Source: Demequina sp. NBRC 110055 | Lineage (GTDB): Bacteria; Actinomycetota; Actinomycetes; Actinomycetales; Demequinaceae | Direction: 5' to 3' | NCBI RefSeq assembly: GCF_002090135.1 | Contig: NZ_BBRL01000005.1 | Coordinates: 124,001 to 188,000 of the forward strand | DNA: 64,000 bases | In this document: in pieces, positions 1-9,810 of the stretch | Position numbering within the stretch: position 1 is the stretch's first letter | Layout: each line of letters opens with the position of its first letter | Position numbers and translations under genes: made by a program | The notes under the pieces: generated by a model | Told to the model about the DNA's origin: nothing | Databases searched by the model: none | What the model saw: the letters and a program-made list of their open reading frames with translations, nothing else

Positions 1-1235
<1,235 letters not shown>

Positions 1236-1242
1236 GGGGCGC

Positions 1243-2154
1243 TCAATCCTCGCCGGGCGCCGCCGTCCGTAGCCACACCTCCGTGCCGTCGCCGCCGGTG
1301 ACGGCGCCGGGGGAGGGGGAGACGGTCGCGGCGTCCTCGGCGCGCACCCACGTGCCGCCGCTACCGGACGCCACCGTGACGCCTTCGAATGCCGCCACGG
1401 CGACGGCCCACTCCTGGACGGCCCTGTCGGCCGTCGTATCGACCCCGCGCACGCGTAGCGCCGTGTCCGAGCCTGTGCCGGCGGTCCCCGCGACGCCGAC
1501 GGCCTCGACTGCAAAGGCGCCGTCACCGAAGTCGTCTGCCAGGCGCTGCGTGAACGCGGCGGCCGTCGTGGGAGCATCGGCCTGGTCCAGGTCGCAGGTG
1601 ACCGTGCCGCCGTGGCCGGTGAGGGCCGACGCCCACAAGCGCCCCTCCTCTTCGTGGTCGGCGTACGCCTCGGGAAAGCCTGAACGCTGCACGGCCTGCG
1701 CAGCGACCGTAATCTCGGCATCGGTCCAGCCGTCGACCTTGATGAGCGCCTCGTAGAACCGATCGGTCGCGTAGTACGGGTCCATGATTTCGTCGATCGA
1801 GCCCCAGCCCTGGGAGGGACGTTGCTGGAACAGGCCGATGCTGTCGCGGTCCCCGTAGTCGATGTTGCGCAGCGTGGATTCCTGGATCGCGGTGGCGACG
1901 GCGATGGTGGCTGCGCGTGCGGGCAGGCCCCAGCGCATCGAGCCGGCCACGATGATCGCAATGTTGTTGGCCTGCTCCGCGGTCTTGGAGTCGGTGCGCT
2001 CGCCGACCGTCACCGTGCAGGTGGTGGACGCGAAGTATTCGTCGCCGTAGCGCTCCCACAGGCGGGGCACGTAGACCACCGCCGCGACCGTGACGGCGGC
2101 GATGAGGACGAGCGCGAGCCAGCCGGCGCCGCGCCCGCGACGCCGGGCGGCCAC
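1243..2154 (-). CDS. Membrane-anchored lysozyme/transglycosylase-like protein
   Basis: A 303-residue protein with a short basic N-terminus and one membrane segment at about residues 12-29, so most of it should lie outside the membrane. The centre holds ATAIQESTLRNIDYGDRDS followed by GLFQQRPSQGWG. This resembles the lysozyme-like fold of actinobacterial cell-wall proteins, in which an early Glu (here in AIQES) would be catalytic. The C-terminal half is Ala/Thr/Asp rich and unrecognised. The GTG start is one base past the stop of dapD, so the two are probably cotranscribed and translationally coupled. Peptidoglycan cleavage is an inference from the motif; the substrate is unknown. Confidence 0.7.
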   Translation of the reverse strand: MAARRRGRGAGWLALVLIAAVTVAAVVYVPRLWERYGDEYFASTTCTVTVGERTDSKTAEQANNIAIIVAGSMRWGLPARAATIAVATAIQESTLRNIDYGDRDSIGLFQQRPSQGWGSIDEIMDPYYATDRFYEALIKVDGWTDAEITVAAQAVQRSGFPEAYADHEEEGRLWASALTGHGGTVTCDLDQADAPTTAAAFTQRLADDFGDGAFAVEAVGVAGTAGTGSDTALRVRGVDTTADRAVQEWAVAVAAFEGVTVASGSGGTWVRAEDAATVSPSPGAVTGGDGTEVWLRTAAPGED

Positions 2155-2155
2155 G

Positions 2156-3103
2156 CTAGTTCGCGTGCAGGGCGGCGTTCAGCTCGATGCCCGAGCCCTG
2201 ACGTGTGACGGCCTCGATGGCGCCGGTCACGGAGTTGCGCCAGTACTGGATGCCGTCGTGGCCGGACAGCTCACGGGCCTTCACGATGACCGGGTTGCCG
2301 TCCTCGTCGGTGCGGCCCTTCAGCGTGACCTTCGTACCGGCGGTGATGTACGTGCCGGCCTCCACGACGCAGTCCTCGCCGAGCGCGATGCCGACGCCAG
2401 CGTTGGCGCCCAGCAGCGAGCGCGCCCCGATTGAGACGACCTCCTTGCCGCCGCCAGACAGCGTGCCCATGATGGAGGCGCCGCCGCCGATGTCGGCGCC
2501 GTCGTGCACCACGACACCCGCAGAGATGCGGCCCTCGACCATCGAGTGGCCCAGCGTGCCGGCGTTGAAGTTCACGAACCCCTCGTGCATCACGGTGGTG
2601 CCCTCGGCGAGGTGAGCACCCAGGCGCACGCGGTCGGCATCGGCGATGCGCACGCCGGACGGCACGACGTAGTCCACCAGCCGCGGGAACTTGTCGACGC
2701 CGAACACGGTGAGGTGCTGGCCGGCGGCGCGAAAGCGCAGGCGCGTGTCCTCGAGCGTCGCGATCGCGCACGGCCCGGCAGAGGTCCACGCCACATTGGT
2801 GAGCGCGCCGAACAGGCCGTCGAGGTTGAGGCCATGGGGCTGCACCAGGCGGTGCGACAGAAGGTGCAGGCGCAGGTAGGCGTCCTCGACCGAGGCCGGG
2901 GCGGCATCAAGGTCGATGACCGTGCGCACGGCGCGGATCTCGACGGCGCGCAGCGCGTCGGTGCGTTCGGCCTCGACGAGCGCGTCCGGGATCTGCTGGC
3001 CCGCGGGGGCGTCCCCCAGGGCAGGGGCGGGGTACCACGTGTCGAGGGCCGTGCCCTCGGCGTCGTACGTCGCAAGTCCGAAACCATATGCGGGGCGAGT
3101 CAT
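2156..3103 (-). CDS. dapD: Tetrahydrodipicolinate N-succinyltransferase
   Basis: Transfers succinyl from succinyl-CoA to tetrahydrodipicolinate, in the succinylase branch of lysine and meso-diaminopimelate synthesis. The 315-residue protein closely follows the actinobacterial DapD pattern: GLATYDAEG at the start, then [62 protein letters not shown] and [14 protein letters not shown] (left-handed beta-helix repeats), ending ALHAN. I chose the ATG at 3103 over the in-frame ATG at 3112 because the upstream ATG overlaps a TAGGAT -10 hexamer placed 7 bases before 3103, a leaderless arrangement. It is divergent from dapE, which acts later in the same pathway. Confidence 0.96.
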   Translation of the reverse strand: MTRPAYGFGLATYDAEGTALDTWYPAPALGDAPAGQQIPDALVEAERTDALRAVEIRAVRTVIDLDAAPASVEDAYLRLHLLSHRLVQPHGLNLDGLFGALTNVAWTSAGPCAIATLEDTRLRFRAAGQHLTVFGVDKFPRLVDYVVPSGVRIADADRVRLGAHLAEGTTVMHEGFVNFNAGTLGHSMVEGRISAGVVVHDGADIGGGASIMGTLSGGGKEVVSIGARSLLGANAGVGIALGEDCVVEAGTYITAGTKVTLKGRTDEDGNPVIVKARELSGHDGIQYWRNSVTGAIEAVTRQGSGIELNAALHAN

Positions 3104-3198
3104 AGCGCCCATCCTACGGGCGGCCGATGTTCGGGCTCGGCGGGCGGACGCTCGGCAGGGTGCGCGGCCGTCGTCGGCCGCCTGGTTAGGCTGACGAC
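3104..3198. promoter_or_regulatory. Divergent leaderless promoters of dapD and dapE
   Basis: Leftward, TAGGAT (3116-3111) is followed by 7 bases and the dapD ATG. Rightward, TAGGCT (3187-3192) is followed by 6 bases (GACGAC) and the dapE ATG. Neither start has a Shine-Dalgarno sequence. The spacing puts transcription start on or next to the start codon. No clear -35 box is visible for either. Confidence 0.65.
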
Positions 3199-4296
3199 AT
3201 GGCCGCCCTCGACCTCACCGCCCCCGTCGCGCAGCTCGCGGCCGCCCTCATCGACATCGCCTCGGTCAGCGGAGGCGAGCACGAGATTGCCGACGTCGTC
3301 GAGGCGGCCCTCGCCGCCCATGCCCCGCACCTGAGCGTCACGCGCGACGGTGACGCCCTGATTGCCCGCACCGAACTGGGCCGCGCCGAGCGCGTGATCG
3401 TGGCCGGCCACCTCGACACCGTGCCTATCAAGGGCAACGTGCCGCACTCGTGGGAGAACGGCGGCGACACCCTCGTGGGACGTGGCAGCGTTGACATGAA
3501 GGCCGGGGTCGCCGTCATGCTCAGCCTCGCCGCGGCGCTGGACGCACCCACGCGGGACGTCACCTGGGTGATGTACGACCATGAGGAGGTCGAGGAGTCC
3601 AAGAACGGTCTGGGTCGCCTTTCCCGCCGCCACCCGCACCTGCTCGGGGCCGACTTTGCCGTGCTGGGCGAACCCACGAGCGCCGGCATCGAGGGCGGCT
3701 GCAACGGCACGCTGCGAGCCGACATCTCCGTGCGCGGCCGCGCCGCCCACAGCGCCCGCGCTTGGAAGGGTGTCAACGCGATCCACGGCCTGGCTCCGCT
3801 GCTGACCGCCCTGGCCGCCTACGAGCCGGCGACCGTCACGGTGGACGGCCTCGAGTACCGCGAGGGTCTGAACGCCGTCGGTGTGCGCGGCGGCATTGCC
3901 GGCAACGTCATCCCCGACGCCGCGACCGTCACGGTCAACTACCGCTTCGCGCCTGACAAGTCCGTGGCCGATGCCCAGGCTCACGTCGAGGGCGTCGTCG
4001 CCGCGAGCGGTGTCGCCGACTACGCCCTTGAGTGGACCGACCTCGCCGCCGGGTGCCGGCCCGGACTCGACGCCCCCCTCGCGCAGTCCTTCGCGGCCGC
4101 GGTGGCCGCAGTCGGCGGGGGAGCGCCCCGCGCCAAGGTGGGCTGGACCGACGTCGCCCGCTTCGGCGCTCTCGGTATCCCCGCCGTGAACTATGGCCCC
4201 GGAGACCCCGAGCTCGCCCACGCCGACGACGAGCATTGCCCGGTGTCCCACATCGTCGCGTGCCGCGCCGGCCTGGAGGCGTGGCTGACCGCCTGA
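3199..4296 (+). CDS. dapE: Succinyl-diaminopimelate desuccinylase
   Basis: Removes succinate from N-succinyl-LL-diaminopimelate, giving LL-DAP for peptidoglycan and lysine. The 365-residue M20-family metallopeptidase shows the expected di-zinc motifs: [17 protein letters not shown], the catalytic glutamate in DHEEVEES, and [14 protein letters not shown]. The dimerisation domain follows around [11 protein letters not shown], and the last metal ligand is the histidine in ADDEHC near the C-terminus. The start follows a leaderless promoter. Divergence from dapD gives the cell two consecutive succinylase-branch genes under one control region, the same arrangement as in mycobacteria. Confidence 0.95.
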   Translation: MAALDLTAPVAQLAAALIDIASVSGGEHEIADVVEAALAAHAPHLSVTRDGDALIARTELGRAERVIVAGHLDTVPIKGNVPHSWENGGDTLVGRGSVDMKAGVAVMLSLAAALDAPTRDVTWVMYDHEEVEESKNGLGRLSRRHPHLLGADFAVLGEPTSAGIEGGCNGTLRADISVRGRAAHSARAWKGVNAIHGLAPLLTALAAYEPATVTVDGLEYREGLNAVGVRGGIAGNVIPDAATVTVNYRFAPDKSVADAQAHVEGVVAASGVADYALEWTDLAAGCRPGLDAPLAQSFAAAVAAVGGGAPRAKVGWTDVARFGALGIPAVNYGPGDPELAHADDEHCPVSHIVACRAGLEAWLTA

Positions 4297-4363
4297 CCAC
4301 GACCCGCGGCGAGGCGAGTAGGTCGCCCAGCCACGGCATCGGCCCCAACCGAGGAGGAATCCT

Positions 4364-5137
4364 ATGAGCGAGTACCGCAAGGGACCCGTGCTGCTGCGCG
4401 GGCGCAACATCCCCCAGAGCTCGACTTCCGGCAGGTTGCTGGGCCACCAGGAGGCACCCGATTGGTTGCACGAGGACCCGTGGCGGGTGTTGCGCATTCA
4501 AAGCGAGTTCGTGGAGGGCTTCGGCGCGCTCGCGGAGATCGGTCCTGCTATCTCGGTGTTCGGATCGGCCCGCACCAAGGAGGGCGCGCCCGACTATGAG
4601 CAGGGCGAGACCATTGGCAGGCGCCTGGTCGAGGAGGGCTTCGCCGTCATCACCGGCGGTGGCCCCGGCGTCATGGAGGCCGCTAACAAGGGGGCGCAGG
4701 AGGCCGGCGGTGTATCGATCGGTCTCGGCATCGAGCTGCCGTTCGAGCAGGGCGTCAACCGGTTCGTGAACCTCGGCATCAACTTCCGCTACTTTTTCGC
4801 GCGCAAGACCATGTTCGTGAAGTACGCGCAGGGCTTCATCGCGCTGCCGGGCGGGTTCGGCACCATGGACGAGCTGTTCGAGGCGCTGACTTTGGTGCAG
4901 ACCAGGACGATCACACGGTTCCCGATCGTGCTCGTCGGTCACGCCTACTGGGATGGATTGGTGCAGTGGCTGCGCGACTCCATGATCGCCGACGGCAAGG
5001 CGGCAGCGACGGATCTGGACCTCTTCCACGTGACCGACGACATCGAGGAGGCGATTGCGATCGTCAGCGACTACGCGCGCGGCGAGGGCACGGGGCCCGT
5101 GGAGCCCGAGCCTGGCCCGGTCACCGGGAGCATGTGA
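4364..5137 (+). CDS. LOG-family protein (TIGR00730 type)
   Basis: A 257-residue Rossmann-like protein of the lysine-decarboxylase-like/LOG family. Family members hydrolyse nucleoside 5'-monophosphates such as cytokinin ribosides. Diagnostic motifs are GGGPGVMEAANKGA and PGGFGTMDELFEALT (the PGGxGTxxE signature). The start at 4364 has a strong Shine-Dalgarno, GAGGAGG, a few bases upstream. The gene lies downstream of dapE with a GGCCGATGC-type repeat in the 67-base gap. Position and sequence match M. tuberculosis Rv1205. The in vivo substrate in actinobacteria is not settled by sequence. Confidence 0.9.
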   Translation: MSEYRKGPVLLRGRNIPQSSTSGRLLGHQEAPDWLHEDPWRVLRIQSEFVEGFGALAEIGPAISVFGSARTKEGAPDYEQGETIGRRLVEEGFAVITGGGPGVMEAANKGAQEAGGVSIGLGIELPFEQGVNRFVNLGINFRYFFARKTMFVKYAQGFIALPGGFGTMDELFEALTLVQTRTITRFPIVLVGHAYWDGLVQWLRDSMIADGKAAATDLDLFHVTDDIEEAIAIVSDYARGEGTGPVEPEPGPVTGSM

Positions 5138-5154
5138 CGCACCTCACCGCTGTG

Positions 5155-5183
5155 CGGGGACTATGGTCCTGAGGCCGTAGAAT
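5155..5183 (+). promoter_or_regulatory. Probable promoter of the DUF3117 gene
   Basis: A good -10 hexamer, TAGAAT, lies at 5178-5183, about 60 bases before the start codon at 5245. The matching -35 region is G-rich and poor. This would give an mRNA with a leader of roughly 55 bases. Confidence 0.4.
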
Positions 5184-5244
5184 AGAGCCCGGTGCCGCGC
5201 GGCCTGCGCGGCTCATGCAGGAGAGCTTTCGAGGAGAAACGCAT

Positions 5245-5412
5245 ATGGCTGCGATGAAGCCCCGTACCGGTGACGGCCCCATGGAGGTCGTGAAGGAGGG
5301 TCGCGGCTACGTGATGCGCGTGCCGCTCGAAGGCGGTGGCCGCCTGGTCGTCGAGATCAATGCCGACGAGGTCGCGGCCCTGCGCGACGCCCTCGCTGGC
5401 GCCCTGCAGTAG
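5245..5412 (+). CDS. DUF3117 small protein
   Basis: A 55-residue actinobacterial protein of unknown function. It begins MAAMKPRTGDGPMEV, continues GRGYVMRVPLEGGGRLVVE and ends in an alanine-rich helix, which matches DUF3117 over its full length. The ATG at 5245 is preceded by GAGGAGAAA at good spacing. The same protein (Rv1211 type) sits between the LOG gene and the sigE region in mycobacteria. No membrane segment or catalytic motif can be seen. No function is proposed. Confidence 0.9.
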   Translation: MAAMKPRTGDGPMEVVKEGRGYVMRVPLEGGGRLVVEINADEVAALRDALAGALQ

Positions 5413-5542
5413 GCGCCTCACCCCTCACTGTTTTCGCTTCAGTCCGGACGGCCGATGACATGGCCGCCCGGGCTTTGGCGTGTCCGGTGGCAGGGGGCAT
5501 AGCCGCGCGCTGACGCGCGAGCCTCGGCCCGGAAACGAGCCG

Positions 5543-6178
5543 TTAGGGCGCGTTCTTGACCGCGACGAGCAGGCCGTCGCCCGAGGGCGTGAGCACGGCA
5601 GTGAGGCGCTCGTCGTCGCGCACCAGCTTGAGCGTCGAGCGGACGGCCGTGGTGGACTCGTCGCGCTGAGCGGGGTCGGGGACGCGTCCGTGCCACAGGG
5701 CGTTGTCGATCACGACCATGCCCCCCACGCGCAGCAGGCGCAGCGCCTGCTCGAGGTACTGGGGGTACTCGGCCTTGCGCGCGTCGATCAACACCATGTC
5801 GTAGCCGGCATCGGTCAGGCGCGGCAAGACGTCGAGGGCGCGGCCCGTGATCATGCGCGCACGCTCGGGGCGGAAGCCGCCGGCGCTCAGGGTGCGCTTG
5901 GCGGCCTTGTGATGCTCGGGCTCCATGTCGATGGTCGTGATGACGCCCTCGTCGCCCATGCCGCGCAGCAGATACGTGGTGGAGACGCCCGCGCCCGTGC
6001 CGATTTCTACGATGGAACGCGCGCCACTGACCTGGGCGAGCACCTGCAGCAGCTGGCCCGCACCAGGGTGCACGGGGGTGCAACCCAACTGGTCCGCCGT
6101 GTCCCGGGCCTCCAGGAGGACACGGTCCTCGGGCCGGAAGTCCTCGCAGTACGCCCAGTTCGCCGCTTCGATGCTCAT
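5543..6178 (-). CDS. Class I O-methyltransferase
   Basis: A 211-residue S-adenosylmethionine-dependent O-methyltransferase of the catechol/caffeoyl-CoA (methyltransferase 3) type. The SAM-binding motif IVEIGTGAGVSTTYLL, the acidic TIDMEP at the end of strand 2, and MVLIDARKAEYPQYL followed by GGMVVIDNALW with metal-site residues are all present. Two adjacent ATGs are possible (6181 and 6178); AGGAGG at 6190-6185 sits 6 bases from the second, so 6178 is preferred. It is divergent from sigE, like Rv1220c beside Rv1221. The methyl acceptor is unknown. Confidence 0.9.
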   Translation of the reverse strand: MSIEAANWAYCEDFRPEDRVLLEARDTADQLGCTPVHPGAGQLLQVLAQVSGARSIVEIGTGAGVSTTYLLRGMGDEGVITTIDMEPEHHKAAKRTLSAGGFRPERARMITGRALDVLPRLTDAGYDMVLIDARKAEYPQYLEQALRLLRVGGMVVIDNALWHGRVPDPAQRDESTTAVRSTLKLVRDDERLTAVLTPSGDGLLVAVKNAP

Positions 6179-6249
6179 CATCAGCCTCCTGGGAAGCATC
6201 GTAACGGCCCAGGTGGGACCGGGGTCTCAGCAAACTCCCAGCAAAGGGT

Positions 6250-6276
6250 GGGAACATGGTCCTAGCGACATCCGTT
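6250..6276 (+). promoter_or_regulatory. ECF-type promoter of sigE
   Basis: GGGAAC (6250-6255), 17 bases, then CGTT (6273-6276) is the canonical SigE/SigR-type promoter. It lies 28 bases before the sigE start and suggests that the sigma factor drives its own operon. Confidence 0.7.
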
Positions 6277-6303
6277 GACCCGAATGTGGAGGAGGGAAAC
6301 ACC

Positions 6304-6900
6304 ATGACTCAGGCGCAAGACCTTGCCGCCGCGTCCTCCGCGACCCCTACGACCGCTACACACGATCTGACGTGGGAGCGCATCGTCGAGGAGCACTCCG
6401 GCCGGGTGTACCGGCTGGCCTATCACCTGACGGGCAATCAGCACGACGCCGAGGATCTCACGCAGGATGTGTTCATCCGCGTCTTCAACTCGCTGTCGCA
6501 GTACAAGCCCGGCACATTCGAAGGCTGGCTTCACCGCATCACGACCAACCTGTTCCTCGATCGTGTGCGCCGCAAGAAGCGCATCCGGTTCGACTTCATG
6601 GCCGACGACGATGCCTCCGTCGCCACGTCCGACAGCTTCGACCGCCACGAGCGGTCGGGACAGCCCGAGGACGCCTTCGACATGTCCCATCTGGGCGATG
6701 ACATCATCGCCGCCCTCGCCGACCTTCAGCCGGAATACCGCGCCGCCGTGGTGCTGTCCGACATCGAGGGTCTGTCGTACGAGGAGATTGCCGCGACGCT
6801 CGGCATCAAGATGGGCACCGTCCGTTCCCGACTGTCTCGCGCCCGTGCGAAGCTTCGTGAGTCCCTGGCTCACCGCGCACCGACGCGAGGTGACGGGTGA
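6304..6900 (+). CDS. sigE: ECF RNA polymerase sigma factor SigE
   Basis: A 198-residue extracytoplasmic-function sigma factor. Region 2 includes [20 protein letters not shown] and [19 protein letters not shown]; region 4 is [22 protein letters not shown] with the helix-turn-helix [19 protein letters not shown]. The ATG at 6304 follows GGAGGAGGG; an upstream in-frame ATG at 6256 lies inside the promoter and was rejected. The 3' end overlaps the anti-sigma gene by 4 bases (GTGA). The order sigE, anti-sigma, htrA, tatB is the mycobacterial envelope-stress cassette, so a cell-envelope stress role is likely. A GGGAAC-N17-CGTT promoter upstream fits autoregulation. Confidence 0.94.
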   Translation: MTQAQDLAAASSATPTTATHDLTWERIVEEHSGRVYRLAYHLTGNQHDAEDLTQDVFIRVFNSLSQYKPGTFEGWLHRITTNLFLDRVRRKKRIRFDFMADDDASVATSDSFDRHERSGQPEDAFDMSHLGDDIIAALADLQPEYRAAVVLSDIEGLSYEEIAATLGIKMGTVRSRLSRARAKLRESLAHRAPTRGDG

Positions 6901-7745
6901 GCGACGCACACCTCGGGAATCGCATCCACGACCTGCTCGACAATCGGCTGAGCGCCGAGCAGACGGCCGATGCCATGGCGCACCTTGACGCGTGCGCGGA
7001 CTGTCGTCTCAGGTGGGATGACCTGCGTTCCGCGCGCGAGGCGCTACGCACCTCCTCCGCAGGCATCGACATGACCTTCGCGCGCCAACTGCTCGACCGC
7101 GACCACATGGCCGAGGTGGCGCGAGGCGAGTCCAAGCACGTCGCGCGGGCAGCCTCGGGACGGGGACACAACCCCGTGCTGATGCTCGCGATCGTGATGG
7201 CCGTCGTGGGCGCCTCCGTGGGCGTCCTGTATTCGCTTGGAGCGCCTCAGGAGGTGACGCTCGCAGCCGCGGAGGGCTCCGCCGATCAGGCAGCCGCGGT
7301 GCCCGTCAGCTTCTATGAGGCCTCGAAGATGCGCAGCGGTGACGAGCTGCGCGACTGGGCGAGTCCCGCATGGGACTCGGCCGACCTGGTGCCGGTCGAA
7401 GCGAAGGTGGTGACGGACAGCGCGGGTGGGATCGTGCTGGTGCAGTCACTCCTGTCCGGGCTCGACACCATCGTCATTACCGAGCAGCGCGGTGAGCTGG
7501 TCGACGATCTCGCCGAGCGATTCCCGACCGTCGACGTGGCCGGTAGCGCCGTCTATCTCGTCAACGAGAACCCCCATCAGATCGTGTGGCAATGCGGCGA
7601 ACTGGTGATCTCGGCGACGTGTGACTGCGCCGTGGACACCCTCGAATCCGTCGCTGCCAGCTTCCCCTCCGATGATCCCGCTGGGGTCCTCGCCCGCGTC
7701 GTGGACGGCGTGGAGCGGATCGCCGACGTGGTCGCAGGAGACTGA
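6897..7745 (+). CDS. rseA: Zinc-binding anti-sigma factor (RseA type)
   Basis: A 282-residue membrane anti-sigma factor. The N-terminal cytoplasmic domain carries the zinc-binding motif H29-x3-C33-x2-C36 (HLDACADC), which binds the sigma factor. One membrane helix spans about residues 92-114. The roughly 165-residue outer domain has two cysteines in a [12 protein letters not shown] stretch and may sense envelope state. The GTG start overlaps the sigE stop, so the two are made in step. Release of SigE by proteolysis is known for relatives and is inferred here. Confidence 0.9.
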   Translation: MSDAHLGNRIHDLLDNRLSAEQTADAMAHLDACADCRLRWDDLRSAREALRTSSAGIDMTFARQLLDRDHMAEVARGESKHVARAASGRGHNPVLMLAIVMAVVGASVGVLYSLGAPQEVTLAAAEGSADQAAAVPVSFYEASKMRSGDELRDWASPAWDSADLVPVEAKVVTDSAGGIVLVQSLLSGLDTIVITEQRGELVDDLAERFPTVDVAGSAVYLVNENPHQIVWQCGELVISATCDCAVDTLESVAASFPSDDPAGVLARVVDGVERIADVVAGD

Positions 7746-7764
7746 CCTTCAAAGGAGCCCCCTC

Positions 7765-9183
7765 ATGTCTGACAACCCCTTTGCCTCCCCCAACGCCGAC
7801 GCGTCCCGCCCTCAGGGTGGTGCGGGCGTGTCCAGCGACGACACCGAAGTGATCCCGACGCAGGGCGGCTCGCCCGCGCCGACGCCGGCCGCGCAGCAGG
7901 CCGCGCCCGCCACGAGCCCGGCCGCCCCGGCGGCGCCCGCTCAGCCCGCGCCCGCTCAGCCCGTGCCCCCTGTCGACGAGACCGCGCCCTACACGCCGCC
8001 GCTGACCCCGGCCTCCGACGGCACGATGTCGACTGCGCAGCCGCCGTATGACGGCACCGGCTACGGTGCGCCAGCACCGGTCGCTCCGCCCAAGGAGAAG
8101 AAGGGGCGCGTGGGTGCAGGCGCCGTCGCAGGGATCGCCGCCGGCGCGCTCCTGCTGGGCCTCGGTGGAGGCGTCGCCGGCGCCTGGGCGTTTGACGAGT
8201 TTGGCTCGCCCAGCGCGTCCCTGGCGATGACGACGGGCCAGAGCGTGGACCGTCCCGAGGGCTCCGTCGCCGCGGTCGCGGCCGCCGTGATGCCGTCCGT
8301 CGTGTCCATCGAGTCGACGATGCAGGGCGGCGCGGCCACCGGCTCGGGCTTCGTCATCCAGGACGACGGTTACATCCTCACCAACAACCACGTGGTCGAC
8401 GGCGCCCAGGACATCACCGTGGTGTTCTCGGACGGCTCCGAGCACTCCGCCGAGCTCATCGGCGCCACCGCCGACTACGACCTGGCCGTCATCAAGGTCG
8501 ATATCACCGGGCTCACCCCGCTGACCTTCGCCGACTCCGACGAGGTCGTCGTGGGTGACGCGACCATCGCCGTGGGCTCGCCGCTGGGCCTCGAGGGCAC
8601 GGTGACGACCGGCATCGTGTCGTCGATGCATCGCCCCGTCACGGCAGGGGACACCCAGTCGCAGGCCTACATCGACGCGCTGCAGACTGACGCCGCCATC
8701 AACCCCGGCAATTCGGGCGGGCCACTGCTGAACGCCAACGGCGAGGTCATCGGCGTGAACTCCGCGATCGCCACCCTGTCGGGCGCAAGTTCGGAGACCG
8801 GCTCGATCGGCCTGGGTTTCGCGATCCCGTCTAACCAGGCCCAGCGCACCGCCGAACAACTCATCGAGAACGGCGTTGCTACCTACCCGGTCATCGGCGT
8901 TCAGCTCGACGGGCGTTACACCGGCGAGGGCGTGCAGGTGGTCGACAGCGATGCCGGCGTGGTCGCCGACGGCCCCGCCGACCAGGCGGGCATCGAGCCG
9001 GGCGACGTGATCACCGCGATCGACGGCCGGCCCATCACGCAGTCCGATGAGCTCATCGTCGCGATCCGTGCGAAGGACGCCGGCGACGAGGTGGTGTTGA
9101 CCGTCCAGGACGGCGATAGCGAGCGCGATGTCACGGTCACGCTGGGCTCGAGCAACGAGGTCACGTACGAAGAGACCCCGTAA
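7765..9183 (+). CDS. htrA: Membrane-anchored HtrA/DegP serine protease
   Basis: A 472-residue trypsin-like protease with a long Pro/Ala-rich cytoplasmic N-terminus (about 110 residues), a membrane helix at about 117-142, the protease domain, and one PDZ domain after about residue 370. The catalytic triad is H209 (TNNHVVDG), D239 (YDLAVIK) and S317 (NPGNSGGPL). The start ATG at 7765 has AAAGGAG upstream. It lies 19 bases after rseA in the sigE operon. In mycobacteria the equivalent protease acts in envelope protein quality control and in SigE signalling; the same role is likely here. Confidence 0.94.
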   Translation: MSDNPFASPNADASRPQGGAGVSSDDTEVIPTQGGSPAPTPAAQQAAPATSPAAPAAPAQPAPAQPVPPVDETAPYTPPLTPASDGTMSTAQPPYDGTGYGAPAPVAPPKEKKGRVGAGAVAGIAAGALLLGLGGGVAGAWAFDEFGSPSASLAMTTGQSVDRPEGSVAAVAAAVMPSVVSIESTMQGGAATGSGFVIQDDGYILTNNHVVDGAQDITVVFSDGSEHSAELIGATADYDLAVIKVDITGLTPLTFADSDEVVVGDATIAVGSPLGLEGTVTTGIVSSMHRPVTAGDTQSQAYIDALQTDAAINPGNSGGPLLNANGEVIGVNSAIATLSGASSETGSIGLGFAIPSNQAQRTAEQLIENGVATYPVIGVQLDGRYTGEGVQVVDSDAGVVADGPADQAGIEPGDVITAIDGRPITQSDELIVAIRAKDAGDEVVLTVQDGDSERDVTVTLGSSNEVTYEETP

Positions 9184-9188
9184 GCGGG

Positions 9189-9194
9189 CACAAT
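9189..9194 (+). promoter_or_regulatory. -10 hexamer for leaderless tatB
   Basis: CACAAT followed by exactly 6 bases and the GTG start of tatB. No Shine-Dalgarno is present. This allows tatB expression independent of the upstream sigE operon. Confidence 0.5.
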
Positions 9195-9200
9195 AGTCGC

Positions 9201-9596
9201 GTGTTTGGCATCAACGGCGGCGAGCTTCTCGTCATCATCCTGGTCGCGATCCTGGTGGTCGGGCCCGAACGGATGCCCTCCTACGCCAAGCAGCTGCGCG
9301 ACTGGGTGGTGCGCGGCCGCGACTACGTCAACCAGGGCAAGGACCAGCTGAAGAACGACGTCGGCGGCGACGTCGACTGGTCCCAGTACGACCCGCGCCA
9401 GTACGACCCGCGCCGCATCGTCCGCGAGGCGCTCGCGGAGCCCGCTCAGGCTCCGCGAGCGACCTCCGGCGCGGCCGCGGGCGGGACCGGCGCCGCCACC
9501 CCTGCCGCGGCCAACCCCGCCACGGCATCGGCTCCCGGCACGCCGGAAGGCGACGTCACGCTCAATGGTGCGCCGTACGACACCGAGGCCACGTAA
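9201..9596 (+). CDS. tatB: Sec-independent translocase subunit TatB
   Basis: A 131-residue membrane protein of the twin-arginine translocase. The first ~22 residues form the single membrane helix, followed by the TatB hallmark GPERMPSYAK and an amphipathic helix. The C-terminal third is a low-complexity Ala/Pro/Gly tail. The GTG at 9201 is chosen because it directly follows a leaderless -10 (CACAAT plus 6 bases). It lies 17 bases after htrA, as in the mycobacterial cluster. TatA and TatC are not in this window. Confidence 0.88.
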   Translation: MFGINGGELLVIILVAILVVGPERMPSYAKQLRDWVVRGRDYVNQGKDQLKNDVGGDVDWSQYDPRQYDPRRIVREALAEPAQAPRATSGAAAGGTGAATPAAANPATASAPGTPEGDVTLNGAPYDTEAT

Positions 9597-9648
9597 GAAA
9601 GCCCGCCGCGGCATCGGCCGGTGTCCGCGTGGTCTCGCATCCACGCCA

Positions 9649-9735
9649 GTGACAAAGTGACGGTGATCCCGACGGGGTACTGCGTGTCGCGGCCGCTGAC
9701 ACGGCGTGTCCGCCAGAACGCCGTCACTTCGTCAC
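9649..9735. repeat. Widely spaced 15-bp inverted repeat before trpS
   Basis: Arms 9649-9663 and 9721-9735 match at 14 of 15 positions (GTGACAAAGTGACGG against its complement) and are separated by 57 bases. Between them is a smaller hairpin, GACAC-GGC-GTGTC, at 9698-9710. The element fills much of the 214-base gap between tatB and trpS. A GGCCGATGC-family repeat lies just upstream at 9611-9619. Its role is not known; a structured trpS leader or a terminator for the sigE operon are both possible. Confidence 0.55.
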
Positions 9736-9810
9736 TCGTGGGGCGTGATGCGTGGCGAGGCGAGCGGAAGCGGTCCCCCTGGCCCCGCGGAGTTTGGAAT
9801 GATGGGGTGC

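Noticed and set aside
9597-9810. T-box or classical attenuator before trpS
   Set aside because: No T-box core or run of Trp codons, and a possible -10 lies directly before the trpS ATG, downstream of the structured region.
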